Of a stretch of 64,000 nucleotides of DNA, positions 1-8,909 are shown in pieces. Under the pieces are notes generated by a model. The model was given only the letters and a program-made list of their open reading frames with translations. It ran no database searches and was not told the origin of the DNA. The stretch spans positions 186,001 to 250,000 of the forward strand of contig JAQIIU010000001.1 of NCBI GenBank assembly GCA_036946625.1, written 5' to 3'. This stretch comes from Methylorubrum populi (lineage in GTDB: Bacteria; Pseudomonadota; Alphaproteobacteria; Rhizobiales; Beijerinckiaceae). The position numbers and the translations under genes are program-made. How positions within the stretch are numbered: the stretch's first letter is position 1; the number at the start of each line of letters is the position of its first letter.

Positions 1-596
1 ATGAAGAACCGGTCCGGTTCGAGCCCGAGCCGGGCCAGCACGTCGGAGGCCTCGATCTTCGGGCGGAACGCGGCCAGCACCTCCTCCATGTGCGAGCCGA
101 CCTTGAAGATGCGCTGCCCCGGCAGTCCCTCCGCCAGCAGGTAGCGGCGGGCGTGCTCGGTCAGCACGAGGTTCACGTCGCTGAGGTGGTCGATCACCTT
201 GCGGTTGATCTCCTCCGGCACCCGCTGGTCGAAGCAGCGGTTGCCCGCCTCCATGTGGAAGACCGGGATCTTGCGCCGCTTGGCCGGGATCACGGCGAGG
301 CCCGAATTGGTGTCGCCGTAGATCATGACCGCGTCGGGCCGCTCCTGTTCGAGGACGGCGTCGGCGCGCTCGATCACCCGGGCGATCGTCGCGGCCGCGT
401 TCGGCCCGGCCGCTTCGAGGAAGTGGTCGGGCCGGCGGATGCCGAGGTCGTCGAAGAAGACCTGATTCAGCTCGTAGTCGTAGTTCTGGCCCGTGTGGAC
501 GAGCACGTGGTTCGTCAGCCGATCCAGCCGGCGGATCACCAGCGACATCTTGACGAGTTCGGGCCGCGTTCCGACCAGGGTGAGGATCTTGCGCAA
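1..596 (-). CDS. UDP-N-acetylglucosamine 2-epimerase, WecB/FnlC type (3' end cut by window)
   Basis: Cytoplasmic sugar-nucleotide epimerase. The N-terminus reads MRKILTLVGTRPELVKMSL, the canonical opening of non-hydrolysing UDP-GlcNAc 2-epimerases, followed by a YDYELNQVFF block typical of the FnlC/WbvD/CapG branch. About 198 codons are visible of an expected 370 or so; the rest lies before base 1. The start is inferred as TTG at 596-594, preceded by GGGGA, because no ATG precedes the conserved motif after the upstream stop. It begins about 20 bases after the dehydratase gene and closes the order dehydratase, reductase, 2-epimerase, the third step in making UDP-L-FucNAc or UDP-L-QuiNAc. Family assignment is firm; the exact sugar product is inferred. 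Confidence 0.85.
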   Translation of the reverse strand, partial: MRKILTLVGTRPELVKMSLVIRRLDRLTNHVLVHTGQNYDYELNQVFFDDLGIRRPDHFLEAAGPNAAATIARVIERADAVLEQERPDAVMIYGDTNSGLAVIPAKRRKIPVFHMEAGNRCFDQRVPEEINRKVIDHLSDVNLVLTEHARRYLLAEGLPGQRIFKVGSHMEEVLAAFRPKIEASDVLARLGLEPDRFF

Positions 597-616
597 GGGG
601 TTCCCCGGGGCGGATG

Positions 617-1651
617 TTACGACGCGGCCCGCGCCCGCGGGGCGGGCTTCAAGGCCTGCTGGATGTAGTCGAGCCTCAGCAGCAGATCGATGATCTGCTG
701 CTGGTTCATCCGTTGCGTGTTGTGCGAGGTGTAGTCGTCGGCGGCCGAGATCGCCGTCTCGCCGGAGGTGAAGAACTTCGAGTAGTTCAGGTCGCGGTCG
801 TCGGCCGGGATGCGGTAGAAGCCGTCCATGTCCTCGGCCCGGGCCATCTCCTCGCGGGAGACCAGGGACTCGTACAGTTTCTCGCCGTGGCGCGTGCCGA
901 TGATCCGGATCCGGCTCTTCGCCTCGAAGATCGTGCGCAGGGCCTCGGCGAGATCCTGCACCGTGCAGGCGGGCGCCTTCTGCACGAAGATGTCGCCCTG
1001 GCGCCCGCGCTGGTAGGCGAACAGCACGAGATCGACCGAGTCCTCCAGCGACATCAGGAAGCGGGTCATCGCCGGGTCGGTGATGGTGATGTCGCGCCCT
1101 TCCTTGATCTGGTTGACGAAGAGCGGGATCACCGAGCCGCGCGAGGCCATGACGTTGCCGTAGCGCGTGGCGCACAGGATCGTGTCGTCCTTGGCCAGCA
1201 TGCGCGACTTGGCGATCGTCAGCTTCTCCATCATCGCCTTGGACAGGCCCATGGCGTTGATCGGGTAGACCGCCTTGTCGGTCGAGAGCACGACCATCCG
1301 TTCGACGCCGGCGGCGACCGCCGCGTTCAGCGCGTTCTCGGCACCGAGGATGTTCGTGCGCACCGCCTCCATGGGGTAGAACTCGCAGGACGGAACCTGC
1401 TTCAGCGCGGCGGCGTGGAAGATGTAGTCGACGCCCTTCACGGCCTGCGCGATCGAGTTGTACTCGCGCACGTCGCCGATGAAGAAGCGGATGCGCGGAT
1501 CGCGCAGCAGGATGCGCATGTCCTCCTGCTTCTTCTCGTCCCGGCTGAAGACGCGGATCTGGCCGATATCCGTGGCGAGGAAGCGCTGGATGACGGCGTT
1601 GCCGAACGAACCGGTGCCGCCGGTGATGAGGAGTGTCTTGCCGGAGAACAT
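617..1651 (-). CDS. UDP-GlcNAc 4,6-dehydratase/5-epimerase (FnlA/WbvB/CapE-like)
   Basis: Extended short-chain dehydrogenase of 344 residues. The Rossmann motif TGGTGSFG is at residues 10-17. The usual catalytic Tyr of YxxxK is Met134 with Lys138 (MGLSK), as is normal in the FlaA1/CapD/CapE group. The C-terminal YTSHNT motif followed by a helix is characteristic of the FnlA/WbjB/CapE subgroup. It converts UDP-GlcNAc to 4-keto-6-deoxy-L-hexosamine intermediates for capsule, O-antigen or EPS. The start ATG (1651-1649) overlaps the stop of the reductase gene (TGATG), so the genes are translationally coupled. A longer in-frame extension up to 2002 overlaps the reductase and is not credible. Confidence 0.9.
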   Translation of the reverse strand: MFSGKTLLITGGTGSFGNAVIQRFLATDIGQIRVFSRDEKKQEDMRILLRDPRIRFFIGDVREYNSIAQAVKGVDYIFHAAALKQVPSCEFYPMEAVRTNILGAENALNAAVAAGVERMVVLSTDKAVYPINAMGLSKAMMEKLTIAKSRMLAKDDTILCATRYGNVMASRGSVIPLFVNQIKEGRDITITDPAMTRFLMSLEDSVDLVLFAYQRGRQGDIFVQKAPACTVQDLAEALRTIFEAKSRIRIIGTRHGEKLYESLVSREEMARAEDMDGFYRIPADDRDLNYSKFFTSGETAISAADDYTSHNTQRMNQQQIIDLLLRLDYIQQALKPAPRARAAS

Positions 1652-2529
1652 CAGCGGACTCGTGAGAAGGATTCTTCGTCGAAGCGACGCATGCTGCGGA
1701 TCAGGTCCGGCCAGGCGGGCGGCGCGTAGCCGGTGGCCGCCCGGAACCGGTCCGAGTTGAGGGAGCGGTCGATCGCCACCGCATCGTCGGGCTCGATCTC
1801 GGTCGCGACGCCGTAGACTTGCCCGACGAGGCCGAGCAGGTCGAACTTGCTGATCGGGTCGACGCTGACGTGATAGACGCCGCGTAAGGAAGGGGCCGGC
1901 AGCACGTGATCGGCGATCACCCGCACCAGTTCGTCCGTGGTGAGGCCGGAGAAGATCGCCCGCCGGTAGCCGCGCACGCGCCCGCTCTGGGCGAGGAACC
2001 ACTCGACGAGGCCGTTGCGGCTGCCGGCCTCACGGCCGATGATCGAGGTGCGCAGGGTCACGGCGTTGGGGTAATCGACCTCGCCCAGCAGCTTCGAGCG
2101 TCCGTAGAGATCCTCCGCGTCCGGCGCGTCGCTCTCGCGGTAACCGCCCTTGCGGCCGGTGAAGACGCAATCGGTGCTGACATGGACGAGGCGCGCGCCG
2201 ACGAGGTCGGCGAGCCGCGCCAGCCGATGCGGCAGGATGGCGTTGATGGGAAGCGCGACGAGGGGATCCTCGGCGGAGGCGAGCTGCTTGACGATCCCGA
2301 CGCAGTTCAGGACCACGGCGGGCCGCACCTCGCGCAGGAAGCCGGCGAGCGCGTCCGGGTTGTCGGCATCGACGCCGAGCACGAGGTTTCGCGCCAGATC
2401 CGCCGGAAAGATCCGCTTGGCCGCCGCGGATCGCGCCGAGCCGTGGACGTCACCGGGAAACCGGTCGGAGAGGGCGCGGAAGGCGGCGCTTCCCAGCATG
2501 CCGGAAGCGCCCAGGACTGCGATTTTCAA
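1651..2529 (-). CDS. RmlD-like NAD(P)-dependent sugar-nucleotide reductase
   Basis: Short-chain reductase of 292 residues. It has the nucleotide-binding GASGMLG at residues 7-13, the VSTDCVF block near 117-123 and catalytic Tyr142/Lys146 (YGRSK), the dTDP-4-dehydrorhamnose reductase pattern. The start is TTG at 2529-2527 with an AGAGGA ribosome site 8 bases upstream; no in-frame ATG fits. Lying between a FnlA-type dehydratase and a WecB-type epimerase, it most likely reduces the 4-keto-6-deoxy-HexNAc intermediate. An RmlD-like rather than cupin-containing FnlB/CapF enzyme here resembles the WbvB-WbvR-WbvD arrangement that makes UDP-L-RhaNAc then UDP-L-QuiNAc; this product is inference. Confidence 0.82.
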   Translation of the reverse strand: MKIAVLGASGMLGSAAFRALSDRFPGDVHGSARSAAAKRIFPADLARNLVLGVDADNPDALAGFLREVRPAVVLNCVGIVKQLASAEDPLVALPINAILPHRLARLADLVGARLVHVSTDCVFTGRKGGYRESDAPDAEDLYGRSKLLGEVDYPNAVTLRTSIIGREAGSRNGLVEWFLAQSGRVRGYRRAIFSGLTTDELVRVIADHVLPAPSLRGVYHVSVDPISKFDLLGLVGQVYGVATEIEPDDAVAIDRSLNSDRFRAATGYAPPAWPDLIRSMRRFDEESFSRVR

Positions 2530-2559
2530 TGGTTCATCCTCTGCCGGCGGAGGGCCGCT

Positions 2560-3174
2560 TCAAGCGGCGCGGAATGCGCCGGATTCCGGCGCGGCGGCGA
2601 TGGTCATCGAAGGGCGGCTGCGGAAGTCACGAAGCCACGCTGCGAGCAGGCCGTGTCCCGCGTCCCAGCCAAGCTCCGGCGAGCGCCCGTCGAGGTAGTC
2701 GAGGGCGCAGGCGATCGCGAGATGTCCGAGATCGACGGGCGCCCGCATCCAGTCCGGTTCCGCCTCCAGCCGGTCGAGGATGGCCGCGATCGCCGCCTCC
2801 TGCCGGGCGACGACCCGGGCGATCCGCTCGCCTTCGGGGCCGAGCCGCTCGACGAAGCGGCGGATGACCGCCTCGGCCAGTGCGTCCCCGAGCGCCTCGC
2901 GCCGGAGCGTGTCCCAGCGGCCGGCATCGGCCGGCACCAGCCGGTGTCCGGCGAGCTCGTCGAGATAGCGGGCGATGACGGGCGAATCGAACAGGGCCGT
3001 CCCGTCGTCGAGCAGGAGCGTCGGAACCTTGCAGGCCGGATTGTCGCGACGCAGGGCCGTATCGGTCCAAGGGTCGACCCGCACGAGGCCGACGCGCGCT
3101 TCGAGGCCGAGCTCGGCGATTGTCGCCAGGATCTTTCGCGAGAAAGGAGACCGTGGCGCATAGAAAAGACGCAT
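2560..3174 (-). CDS. Glutathione S-transferase family protein
   Basis: Soluble protein of 204 residues. It has an N-terminal thioredoxin-like domain with Ser9-Pro-Phe-Ser12 at the glutathione-activating position, a KVPTL cis-proline loop near 49-53 and a DSPVI glutathione-binding turn, followed by an all-helical C-terminal domain; length is normal for the family. The substrate cannot be told from sequence. It sits just upstream of the polysaccharide genes on the same strand, separated by 30 bases, but no functional link is implied. The ATG start at 3174 gives the usual MRLFYAPRSPFS opening of bacterial GSTs. Confidence 0.85.
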   Translation of the reverse strand: MRLFYAPRSPFSRKILATIAELGLEARVGLVRVDPWTDTALRRDNPACKVPTLLLDDGTALFDSPVIARYLDELAGHRLVPADAGRWDTLRREALGDALAEAVIRRFVERLGPEGERIARVVARQEAAIAAILDRLEAEPDWMRAPVDLGHLAIACALDYLDGRSPELGWDAGHGLLAAWLRDFRSRPSMTIAAAPESGAFRAA

Positions 3175-3714
3175 GGTCGCGTATCCAGCTTCACTTCGTC
3201 GACCACATTTCTACCTGGTTCGGCATGGATTCGATGCATGGCGATGAAGATTTCTAAATGAGAAAGATTTATCAATCTCTTGAGGCTATCTTCTGAGATT
3301 TCCATGCCGCGTTCCTCAGCTCTCGATGGTGTTCGCCGAGGGAATCTCCGGTGCGGCAGCGATTTCGGATTCTCCGGTGGAAGATCGCTTGCAGGATCGC
3401 GTGGTTTCAGGGCGCGGACGGGCGAAACCTTCACGAATCTGCCGCGCCCCGAACGGCTGCGATCGTATAAATCTTAGCGGAATGAGATGGAAGATCAATT
3501 TAAAGCAGAAATATCTTTAGGATTGTCATCTCAACTTAGAGTAATTCGATGCAGATCTGCGACTTGCGCTGAAATTCACCCGATCGCAGGCTTTGTTTCG
3601 CTGTGCGGGCGCTGGATCTGCCCTCGTGAATGATCTAGGGAGGCGCGCAAGGATGCGGGGTGCATAAACCCTCGGAGCTGCAAGGGCGCATCATGCATCG
3701 GGGAATGCTGGGGA
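3175..3714. other. Intergenic, divergent promoters region
   Basis: 540 bases between the diverging GST and glycosyltransferase genes. The stretch is clearly more AT-rich than its surroundings, especially 3230-3300 and 3470-3560, as expected for promoter DNA and possibly for horizontally acquired sequence. No convincing RNA gene, terminator or small coding region was seen. Confidence 0.4.
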
Positions 3715-5970
3715 ATGGATGCGGTGGGCAACCAAGGTGTCGAAAGCCGCGACCGGGCAGTACGACTTGCTTGGCAGGCAGAAGTCGTATCGATTGCAGT
3801 GCAACATCTCGGCATCGATCTCCTTGAGCGTGATGGGTCTCATCACGATCGTGAGGATCTGCATGTATGGCTGTCCCGCACGTTCGATCGCAGCCTGATT
3901 GCCGCTTCGGGACTCTTCGATCCTGATTTTTACCTGTCCGTGAACGCGGATGTCGCGCAGGCGAAGGTCGATCCTCTTGAGCATTACCTGCAATACGGAG
4001 CTGCCGAGGGGCGGCGGCCAAGTGCTGCGTTCGACGGCGCTCTCTACGTCAGCGCCCACGCTGATCTGAGGCAGTCCGACCTCAACCCTCTCGTTCACTA
4101 CCTCAAGTACGGACTCGGGGAGGGCCGCCTGGCGGGCGTGCCCCGCATCCTTCCGACGCCCGTTAGGGCGGCTGCCGGATCCGGCACGGTGGGCGGCCTC
4201 TTCCACCTTCCTGTACATCGGCCGGAACAGAGCCCCTACGTGGCCGTGCTGGAGCAGCATCTCGCTTTGGAGACGCAGGCGCAGGCCCGCGAGGTCGAGG
4301 CGGAGGGTTTGCGAGCCCAGATCCGATTGCGGGACGAGGAAACTCGCGCACAAGCCGAGGAACTCGCTGCGGCCCGATCGGCAGCGCAAGGGCGGAAAAC
4401 GGAAGGCCAAGCTGCTGTGCAGGTGGCGGTGATCCCTCCGGATCCGCCCTTGTCCGATCCCGAACCGGATGCCCTGCTGCCTGGTCTCCCGGTCCGGATC
4501 GACAAGGACGCGCCCCGCCCACCCAGGCGCGCCGACCTGGACGGCGAGTTCTGCCTCGTCAAGGCCTTCGGCTCATCGCAGATCTTCCTGTTGAGCGGCC
4601 GGTATCCGAGCGTCGTCCGGTATCCAATGCCGCCGCCCGATGGAATTCGGGATCTCGGCTTCGAGTCGGACGCTGTGAGCGAGATTCCGGCCCCCTTTCT
4701 CGATACGATTCCCTTCGGAGCGCCGCGCTTGAAAGCGAGGGGCGAGCCGCATATCGTGTTGATCTGTAGCGCATTCGCGTTCGGCCGTGCCGGCCAGACG
4801 ATCGTTCTCGACGCTCTGGCAGGTGGCTCGAGCCGGACGACGCTGGTCTCGCTTCGCGAAGGGCCCGGGCTGGCGGCTTTCGAAGGCCGTTTCGAAGGCC
4901 CGATCGTTCTGCCTGAAACCGAGCCGTTCTACGCGCAGCACGGCCCTAAGGACTGGGCCGCGAACTCGATCGATGGGAATGCCGGTCTCATGAATCGCTT
5001 CGGCGGTATGTTGAGATCGCTTGAGGCTCGTGTCGAGGTTCTCACGGAAAGGCTGAGGGATTCGAACGTATCGGCCGTCGTGGCATGCAGCGGCGATCAC
5101 CCGGACCTACCCCTCGGAGCTGCGTTGGCGCGTCGGCTCGGCGTTCCATTCTGCGCCTATCTGTTCGACGATCCGGTCTTCCAATGGCAGGACGGCCGGT
5201 TCGACAGCCCCCATGCGCGCTTGATGGAGCGGCAGTGGATCACCGAGGCCTCTGCCATCCTGACACCAAACGAGGAGCTTGGTCGGACGGTGCGGATACG
5301 GAACGAAGATCTCGAGATTCGGTATCCGTTGATCGTGCGTAACCCCATTGGGCACAACATTTCGATTCAATCGGAAGCGCGGCCGCCGAAAGCTGTGGGT
5401 GAGCCATGGATCATTGCCTATACCGGCTCGGTATACCACGCTCAAGCTGATGCCTTCCGCAATTTACTTGAAGTCCTTGAACAAATCGACGAGCCGTGGG
5501 AGATCCACATAGCATCGGAGCAGGACGCGGAGCGGATCAGGCGTGAGGGCATCGGCAGTCCTGCTATCCGCCTGCTCGGCAGCCTGACCCGTGAGGAAGC
5601 CGTATCGCTGCAGCGGCGGGCTGACGTCCTCTTCCTTCCGCTTGCCTTCGAAGCGATCCCGGATGTGATCCGTACGTCTGCTCCGCTCAAGACCGGCGAG
5701 TACCTCGCGTCGGGGCGGCCAATCTTGGTGCATGCGCCGCAGGATGCGTGGTTGAGCCGCTTCTTCCGCGAACGCGGTTGCGGGGTTGTGGTCGATCAGC
5801 CGAAGACCGAGCCACTCAAAGCCGCCCTGAGCCGGCTGAGACACGATCAGAACCTGCGCCAGGAGCTGCTCCGAGCGCAGGTGAAGAGCGCGCAGGAGTT
5901 CAGGCTGGACATGGCGCAGCGCGCTTTCCGGGCAGCGATTGCGAACGTGGTAGCAGAGGGCATTCGATGA
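3715..5970 (+). CDS. Glycosyltransferase with N-terminal FDPxxYL repeats
   Basis: Protein of 751 residues. Two tandem copies of a short repeat (FDPDFYLSVNADV...PLEHYLQYGAAEG, then a degenerate copy ending HYLKYGLGEG) lie near residues 65-135; such repeats are common at the N-terminus of large surface-polysaccharide transferases. A coiled-coil segment rich in Glu, Ala and Arg follows (about 180-225). A GT-B type transferase domain fills the C-terminal half, with the donor-site end motif LKTGEYLASGRPILVHA. It probably acts at the cytoplasmic membrane face in EPS, LPS or capsule assembly. The stop overlaps the next start by four bases (ATGA). Acceptor and donor sugars are unknown. Confidence 0.75.
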   Translation: MDAVGNQGVESRDRAVRLAWQAEVVSIAVQHLGIDLLERDGSHHDREDLHVWLSRTFDRSLIAASGLFDPDFYLSVNADVAQAKVDPLEHYLQYGAAEGRRPSAAFDGALYVSAHADLRQSDLNPLVHYLKYGLGEGRLAGVPRILPTPVRAAAGSGTVGGLFHLPVHRPEQSPYVAVLEQHLALETQAQAREVEAEGLRAQIRLRDEETRAQAEELAAARSAAQGRKTEGQAAVQVAVIPPDPPLSDPEPDALLPGLPVRIDKDAPRPPRRADLDGEFCLVKAFGSSQIFLLSGRYPSVVRYPMPPPDGIRDLGFESDAVSEIPAPFLDTIPFGAPRLKARGEPHIVLICSAFAFGRAGQTIVLDALAGGSSRTTLVSLREGPGLAAFEGRFEGPIVLPETEPFYAQHGPKDWAANSIDGNAGLMNRFGGMLRSLEARVEVLTERLRDSNVSAVVACSGDHPDLPLGAALARRLGVPFCAYLFDDPVFQWQDGRFDSPHARLMERQWITEASAILTPNEELGRTVRIRNEDLEIRYPLIVRNPIGHNISIQSEARPPKAVGEPWIIAYTGSVYHAQADAFRNLLEVLEQIDEPWEIHIASEQDAERIRREGIGSPAIRLLGSLTREEAVSLQRRADVLFLPLAFEAIPDVIRTSAPLKTGEYLASGRPILVHAPQDAWLSRFFRERGCGVVVDQPKTEPLKAALSRLRHDQNLRQELLRAQVKSAQEFRLDMAQRAFRAAIANVVAEGIR

Positions 5971-7286
5971 AAGGCCCTTTGGTCGGCGAGGATCATCGCC
6001 CCCCTCGCATCCTGTTTGTCGCCATGCAGTCAAGCCCTCATACGGCCCGCTGGATCGAGATGATCGCCGACCAAGGGTGGGATCTTCACCTCTTTCCGAT
6101 CAATGGTGTCGCACCCTGCGACAGCCTGTGCGGCGTTACCCTGCATCAACCACAGATCGCCGCACCACGCCCCGAGGAGCAGATCGATCTTCCGCCTCCG
6201 CCCTTCGCACGCGATCGGTCGCCGGGGCTGAGGATCCGTCCGTTCCCACTCCGGTTGCAGGACATCGGCGGGATCGAGGGGCTCCGCACGGGGCAGGTCA
6301 GCCTTGGACCTTCGGGGCGGACCGCGCCGGTCAAACAAGGTCCGGCGGCGCTGGCAGCCGTCATCGCCGAATTGAAGCCGGACATCATCCATTCCCTCGA
6401 GTTCCAGCATGCAGGCTATCTGGTGCTGCAGGCCCGCGCCCTGTTCGGCGAGCCTTTCCCGACCTGGATCGCGACGAATTGGGGCAGCGACATTTTTCAT
6501 TTCGGTCACCATGCCGGACACAAGGTTCAAATCCGGCAGATGCTGGAGCAGGTCGATTTCTACTCCTGCGAATGTCATCGCGACATCCTGCTCGCCCGCG
6601 ATTTCGGTTACCGAGGGCCTGTCCTGACCGTTCTGCCCAATACGGGTGGGTTCGACCTGAACCACTTGGAGGGATTACGGTCCGGCATTCCCGCCTCGCA
6701 GCGCAGGCGCATCATGGTGAAGGGCTATCAGCATTTCGCCGGGCGCGCGCTCACGACGTTCGACGCCCTGGAGGGGATTGCTTCCGCCCTGAGGGGGTAC
6801 GAGATCGTGCTCTATTCGATCAGCCACGAGCCGCTCCAGAGGGCTCAGTCCCTGATCGCCCGGGGTATTCTCGACATCCGCATCGTGGGCGCCGCGACGC
6901 ATGACGCGATGCTGCGCTACTTCGGCTCGTCGCGCCTCTACGTGGGTACCAGCATCTCTGATGCAATCAGCACTTCCGTGCTGGAGGCGATGGCGATGGG
7001 CGCATTTCCGATTCAAACGAACACGTCCTGTTGCGACGAGTGGTTCGACGACGGAGTGGGCGGCTTCATCACCACCCCGAACGACGTCGCTCTCATCCAG
7101 AGACGGATCCTGACGGCGCTGCACGACGATGAACTCGTCGACAATGCCCAGCGGATCAACGCGGTGACCGTTCGCGAGCGTCTGGACCGCCGCCGCCTCG
7201 CACCTCGATGCGTGGGCTTCTACGAGCCGGCCATCGCGCAGTCACAGCAGGCGGCCCGTGCGCGCCCTTCAGCCGCTCTCTCGTGA
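5967..7286 (+). CDS. Glycosyltransferase, GT4-like
   Basis: 439 residues. The N-terminal segment PHTARWIEMIADQGWDLHLF is a typical GT-B acceptor domain start; LKPDIIHSLEFQHAGYL near 135 and IATNWGSDIFHFG near 172 are conserved in this group; VLEAMAMGAFPIQTNTSCCDEW in the C-terminal domain is the ExxxxG-like donor-binding region. Its ATG overlaps the stop of the previous transferase by four bases, so the two are translationally coupled. The product likely adds one sugar in the same polysaccharide pathway. Substrates cannot be inferred. Confidence 0.8.
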   Translation: MKGPLVGEDHRPPRILFVAMQSSPHTARWIEMIADQGWDLHLFPINGVAPCDSLCGVTLHQPQIAAPRPEEQIDLPPPPFARDRSPGLRIRPFPLRLQDIGGIEGLRTGQVSLGPSGRTAPVKQGPAALAAVIAELKPDIIHSLEFQHAGYLVLQARALFGEPFPTWIATNWGSDIFHFGHHAGHKVQIRQMLEQVDFYSCECHRDILLARDFGYRGPVLTVLPNTGGFDLNHLEGLRSGIPASQRRRIMVKGYQHFAGRALTTFDALEGIASALRGYEIVLYSISHEPLQRAQSLIARGILDIRIVGAATHDAMLRYFGSSRLYVGTSISDAISTSVLEAMAMGAFPIQTNTSCCDEWFDDGVGGFITTPNDVALIQRRILTALHDDELVDNAQRINAVTVRERLDRRRLAPRCVGFYEPAIAQSQQAARARPSAALS

Positions 7287-7298
7287 CCGTTGTAGGCC

Positions 7299-8480
7299 GT
7301 GATGAAACTGCTCCTTCTCGCCGATATCCCACCCTGCCGGAACTACACGGGTGGGCTCGTACTGGCAGAGCAGTGCCGGTTGCTGCCGCGGGGCTCCGTC
7401 AGCGGCTTCATCGTGCTCAATCCGCTCCTCAAGCCCGAGCTTTTCACGGACCTGGCCCATCTTCCGTTGGAGATCGCGGACAAGCCGAGCGAGCACGGCG
7501 AGTGGGAGCACGGGCTCGACGGTGCCATCGCTGCTGAGCGCCATAAGGCGACGGTGTTGCGCGACGAACTCGTGGCGCGAGCCGTGGCATTCGGACGGCG
7601 TGAGAAGGTGACGGCAGTCTGGGCGATGCTTGAGGGCCAGACGATTGTCCGCATGGCGCTCCCGGTCGCGCAGGCGCTCGGTGTACCGCTCTGCACCCAG
7701 GTTTGGGATCCCCTGTCGTGGTGGCTGCGCGAGCACAAGGTCGATCCGGTGAACGCGGCCGAGGCTACGGTGCAATTCGATGCCACGCTGCGGGCCAGCC
7801 GCGCCTGCGCCACAGCCTCGTGGAACATGGCCGAACACTATAGAAAGACCTATGGCATCCGATCTGTCCCCCTGATCTCAGGCTTTGCCGAGAGCAGCGG
7901 GAGGAGGCCGCCACTCCATCTGCACCGGGCCGACGAGGTGACGATTGGGATGATCGGACAGTTCTACGCAAGTGATGCATGGGAAGCATTGATCTCGGTT
8001 TTGGATCGTGAGAACTGGCGTATTGGCGAGCGCACGGTGCGAATATACTATCTTGGTGCTGCGCTCGCCGCGGATTCGCACTTTCGCAACCTCGTCCATG
8101 GCGGCTGGCTCAGCCCAACGGACGCGATTGATGCGCTGAGCTGCAACGCCGATATCCTGTATTGCCCCTATCCCTTTCGGCGTGACATGGCGGAAGTTGC
8201 GAGGATGAGCTTTCCCTCCAAGCTCGTTATGTACGCTGCCGCCGGCCGTCCTATCCTGTGTCACGCCCCTTATGATTCCTCGCCAGCCTGCTACCTCGAT
8301 CGGAACGGCGCCGGCGCTGTGGTGAACACACTCGACGGCCGTTCTGTTTTCGAAATGATCCGATGGATGGTTGGAGACCTATCGGTCTACGCGCGTTTCG
8401 CTGCGGCCGCGCAACAGGCATTCCGCGCCGACTTCACGCATGCTACAATGGCAAGAAACGTCGAGGCATTCCTATCCTGA
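7299..8480 (+). CDS. Glycosyltransferase, GT-B fold
   Basis: 393 residues, third transferase in the row, beginning 12 bases after the previous stop (GTG at 7299 or ATG at 7302 are both possible). MKLLLLADIPPCRNYTGG opens an N-terminal Rossmann-like domain; the C-terminal half contains FPSKLVMYAAAGRPILCHAPYDSS, equivalent to the donor-site region of GT4 enzymes. Its spacing makes it part of the same operon. Sequence similarity to the first transferase around the final motif suggests related donor binding. The exact linkage is unknown. Confidence 0.72.
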   Translation: MMKLLLLADIPPCRNYTGGLVLAEQCRLLPRGSVSGFIVLNPLLKPELFTDLAHLPLEIADKPSEHGEWEHGLDGAIAAERHKATVLRDELVARAVAFGRREKVTAVWAMLEGQTIVRMALPVAQALGVPLCTQVWDPLSWWLREHKVDPVNAAEATVQFDATLRASRACATASWNMAEHYRKTYGIRSVPLISGFAESSGRRPPLHLHRADEVTIGMIGQFYASDAWEALISVLDRENWRIGERTVRIYYLGAALAADSHFRNLVHGGWLSPTDAIDALSCNADILYCPYPFRRDMAEVARMSFPSKLVMYAAAGRPILCHAPYDSSPACYLDRNGAGAVVNTLDGRSVFEMIRWMVGDLSVYARFAAAAQQAFRADFTHATMARNVEAFLS

Positions 8481-8604
8481 CGGCCGAGGGTTTTTCCGTC
8501 ACGCTGTCGCCGACGGCAATTCTCAAATCCCGTCTCAGGCACTTTCTCGAACCGAGCTGCGACTGCTCCGGCTGGAAGCGCCCTCACCAACCTAGCAGGA
8601 TCTG

Positions 8605-8829
8605 ATGCAGCGATCGCGTGAGGAAGCGGAGGAGTTGATCCGAGCCCTGGAAATGGTCTGGGGCGAGCAGTCCAATTTGGCCAAGACCTATCAGGCTGAG
8701 GCCGCGGACCTTTGGCGCCTCCACGCAGCACACGAGAAGCTGATTGCCGAGTTGCGCAGTGAAGTCAAGAACCTGCGCGCTCTGCTTGAGGCTTCGACCT
8801 CGAAAGATTCGAATACAAGTTTGCCGTAG
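8605..8829 (+). CDS. Small coiled-coil protein
   Basis: 74 residues. Almost the whole chain is predicted helical with heptad-like spacing of Leu/Ala (EELIRALEMVW, EKLIAELRSEVKNLRALLE), ending in a polar tail. No signal peptide or membrane segment is seen. It lies 124 bases after the third glycosyltransferase on the same strand, so it may be co-transcribed. The function is unknown; a scaffold for the glycosyltransferases is only a guess. Third-position GC is consistent with a real gene, but the short length keeps confidence moderate. Confidence 0.5.
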   Translation: MQRSREEAEELIRALEMVWGEQSNLAKTYQAEAADLWRLHAAHEKLIAELRSEVKNLRALLEASTSKDSNTSLP

Positions 8830-8909
8830 GAAAGAGTCGAGGCAAGAACTTCGTGTCGTTCGCAATCGCCGTATGATTTTAGGAGCGGCACCTGTCCAGG
8901 AGAACAGTG

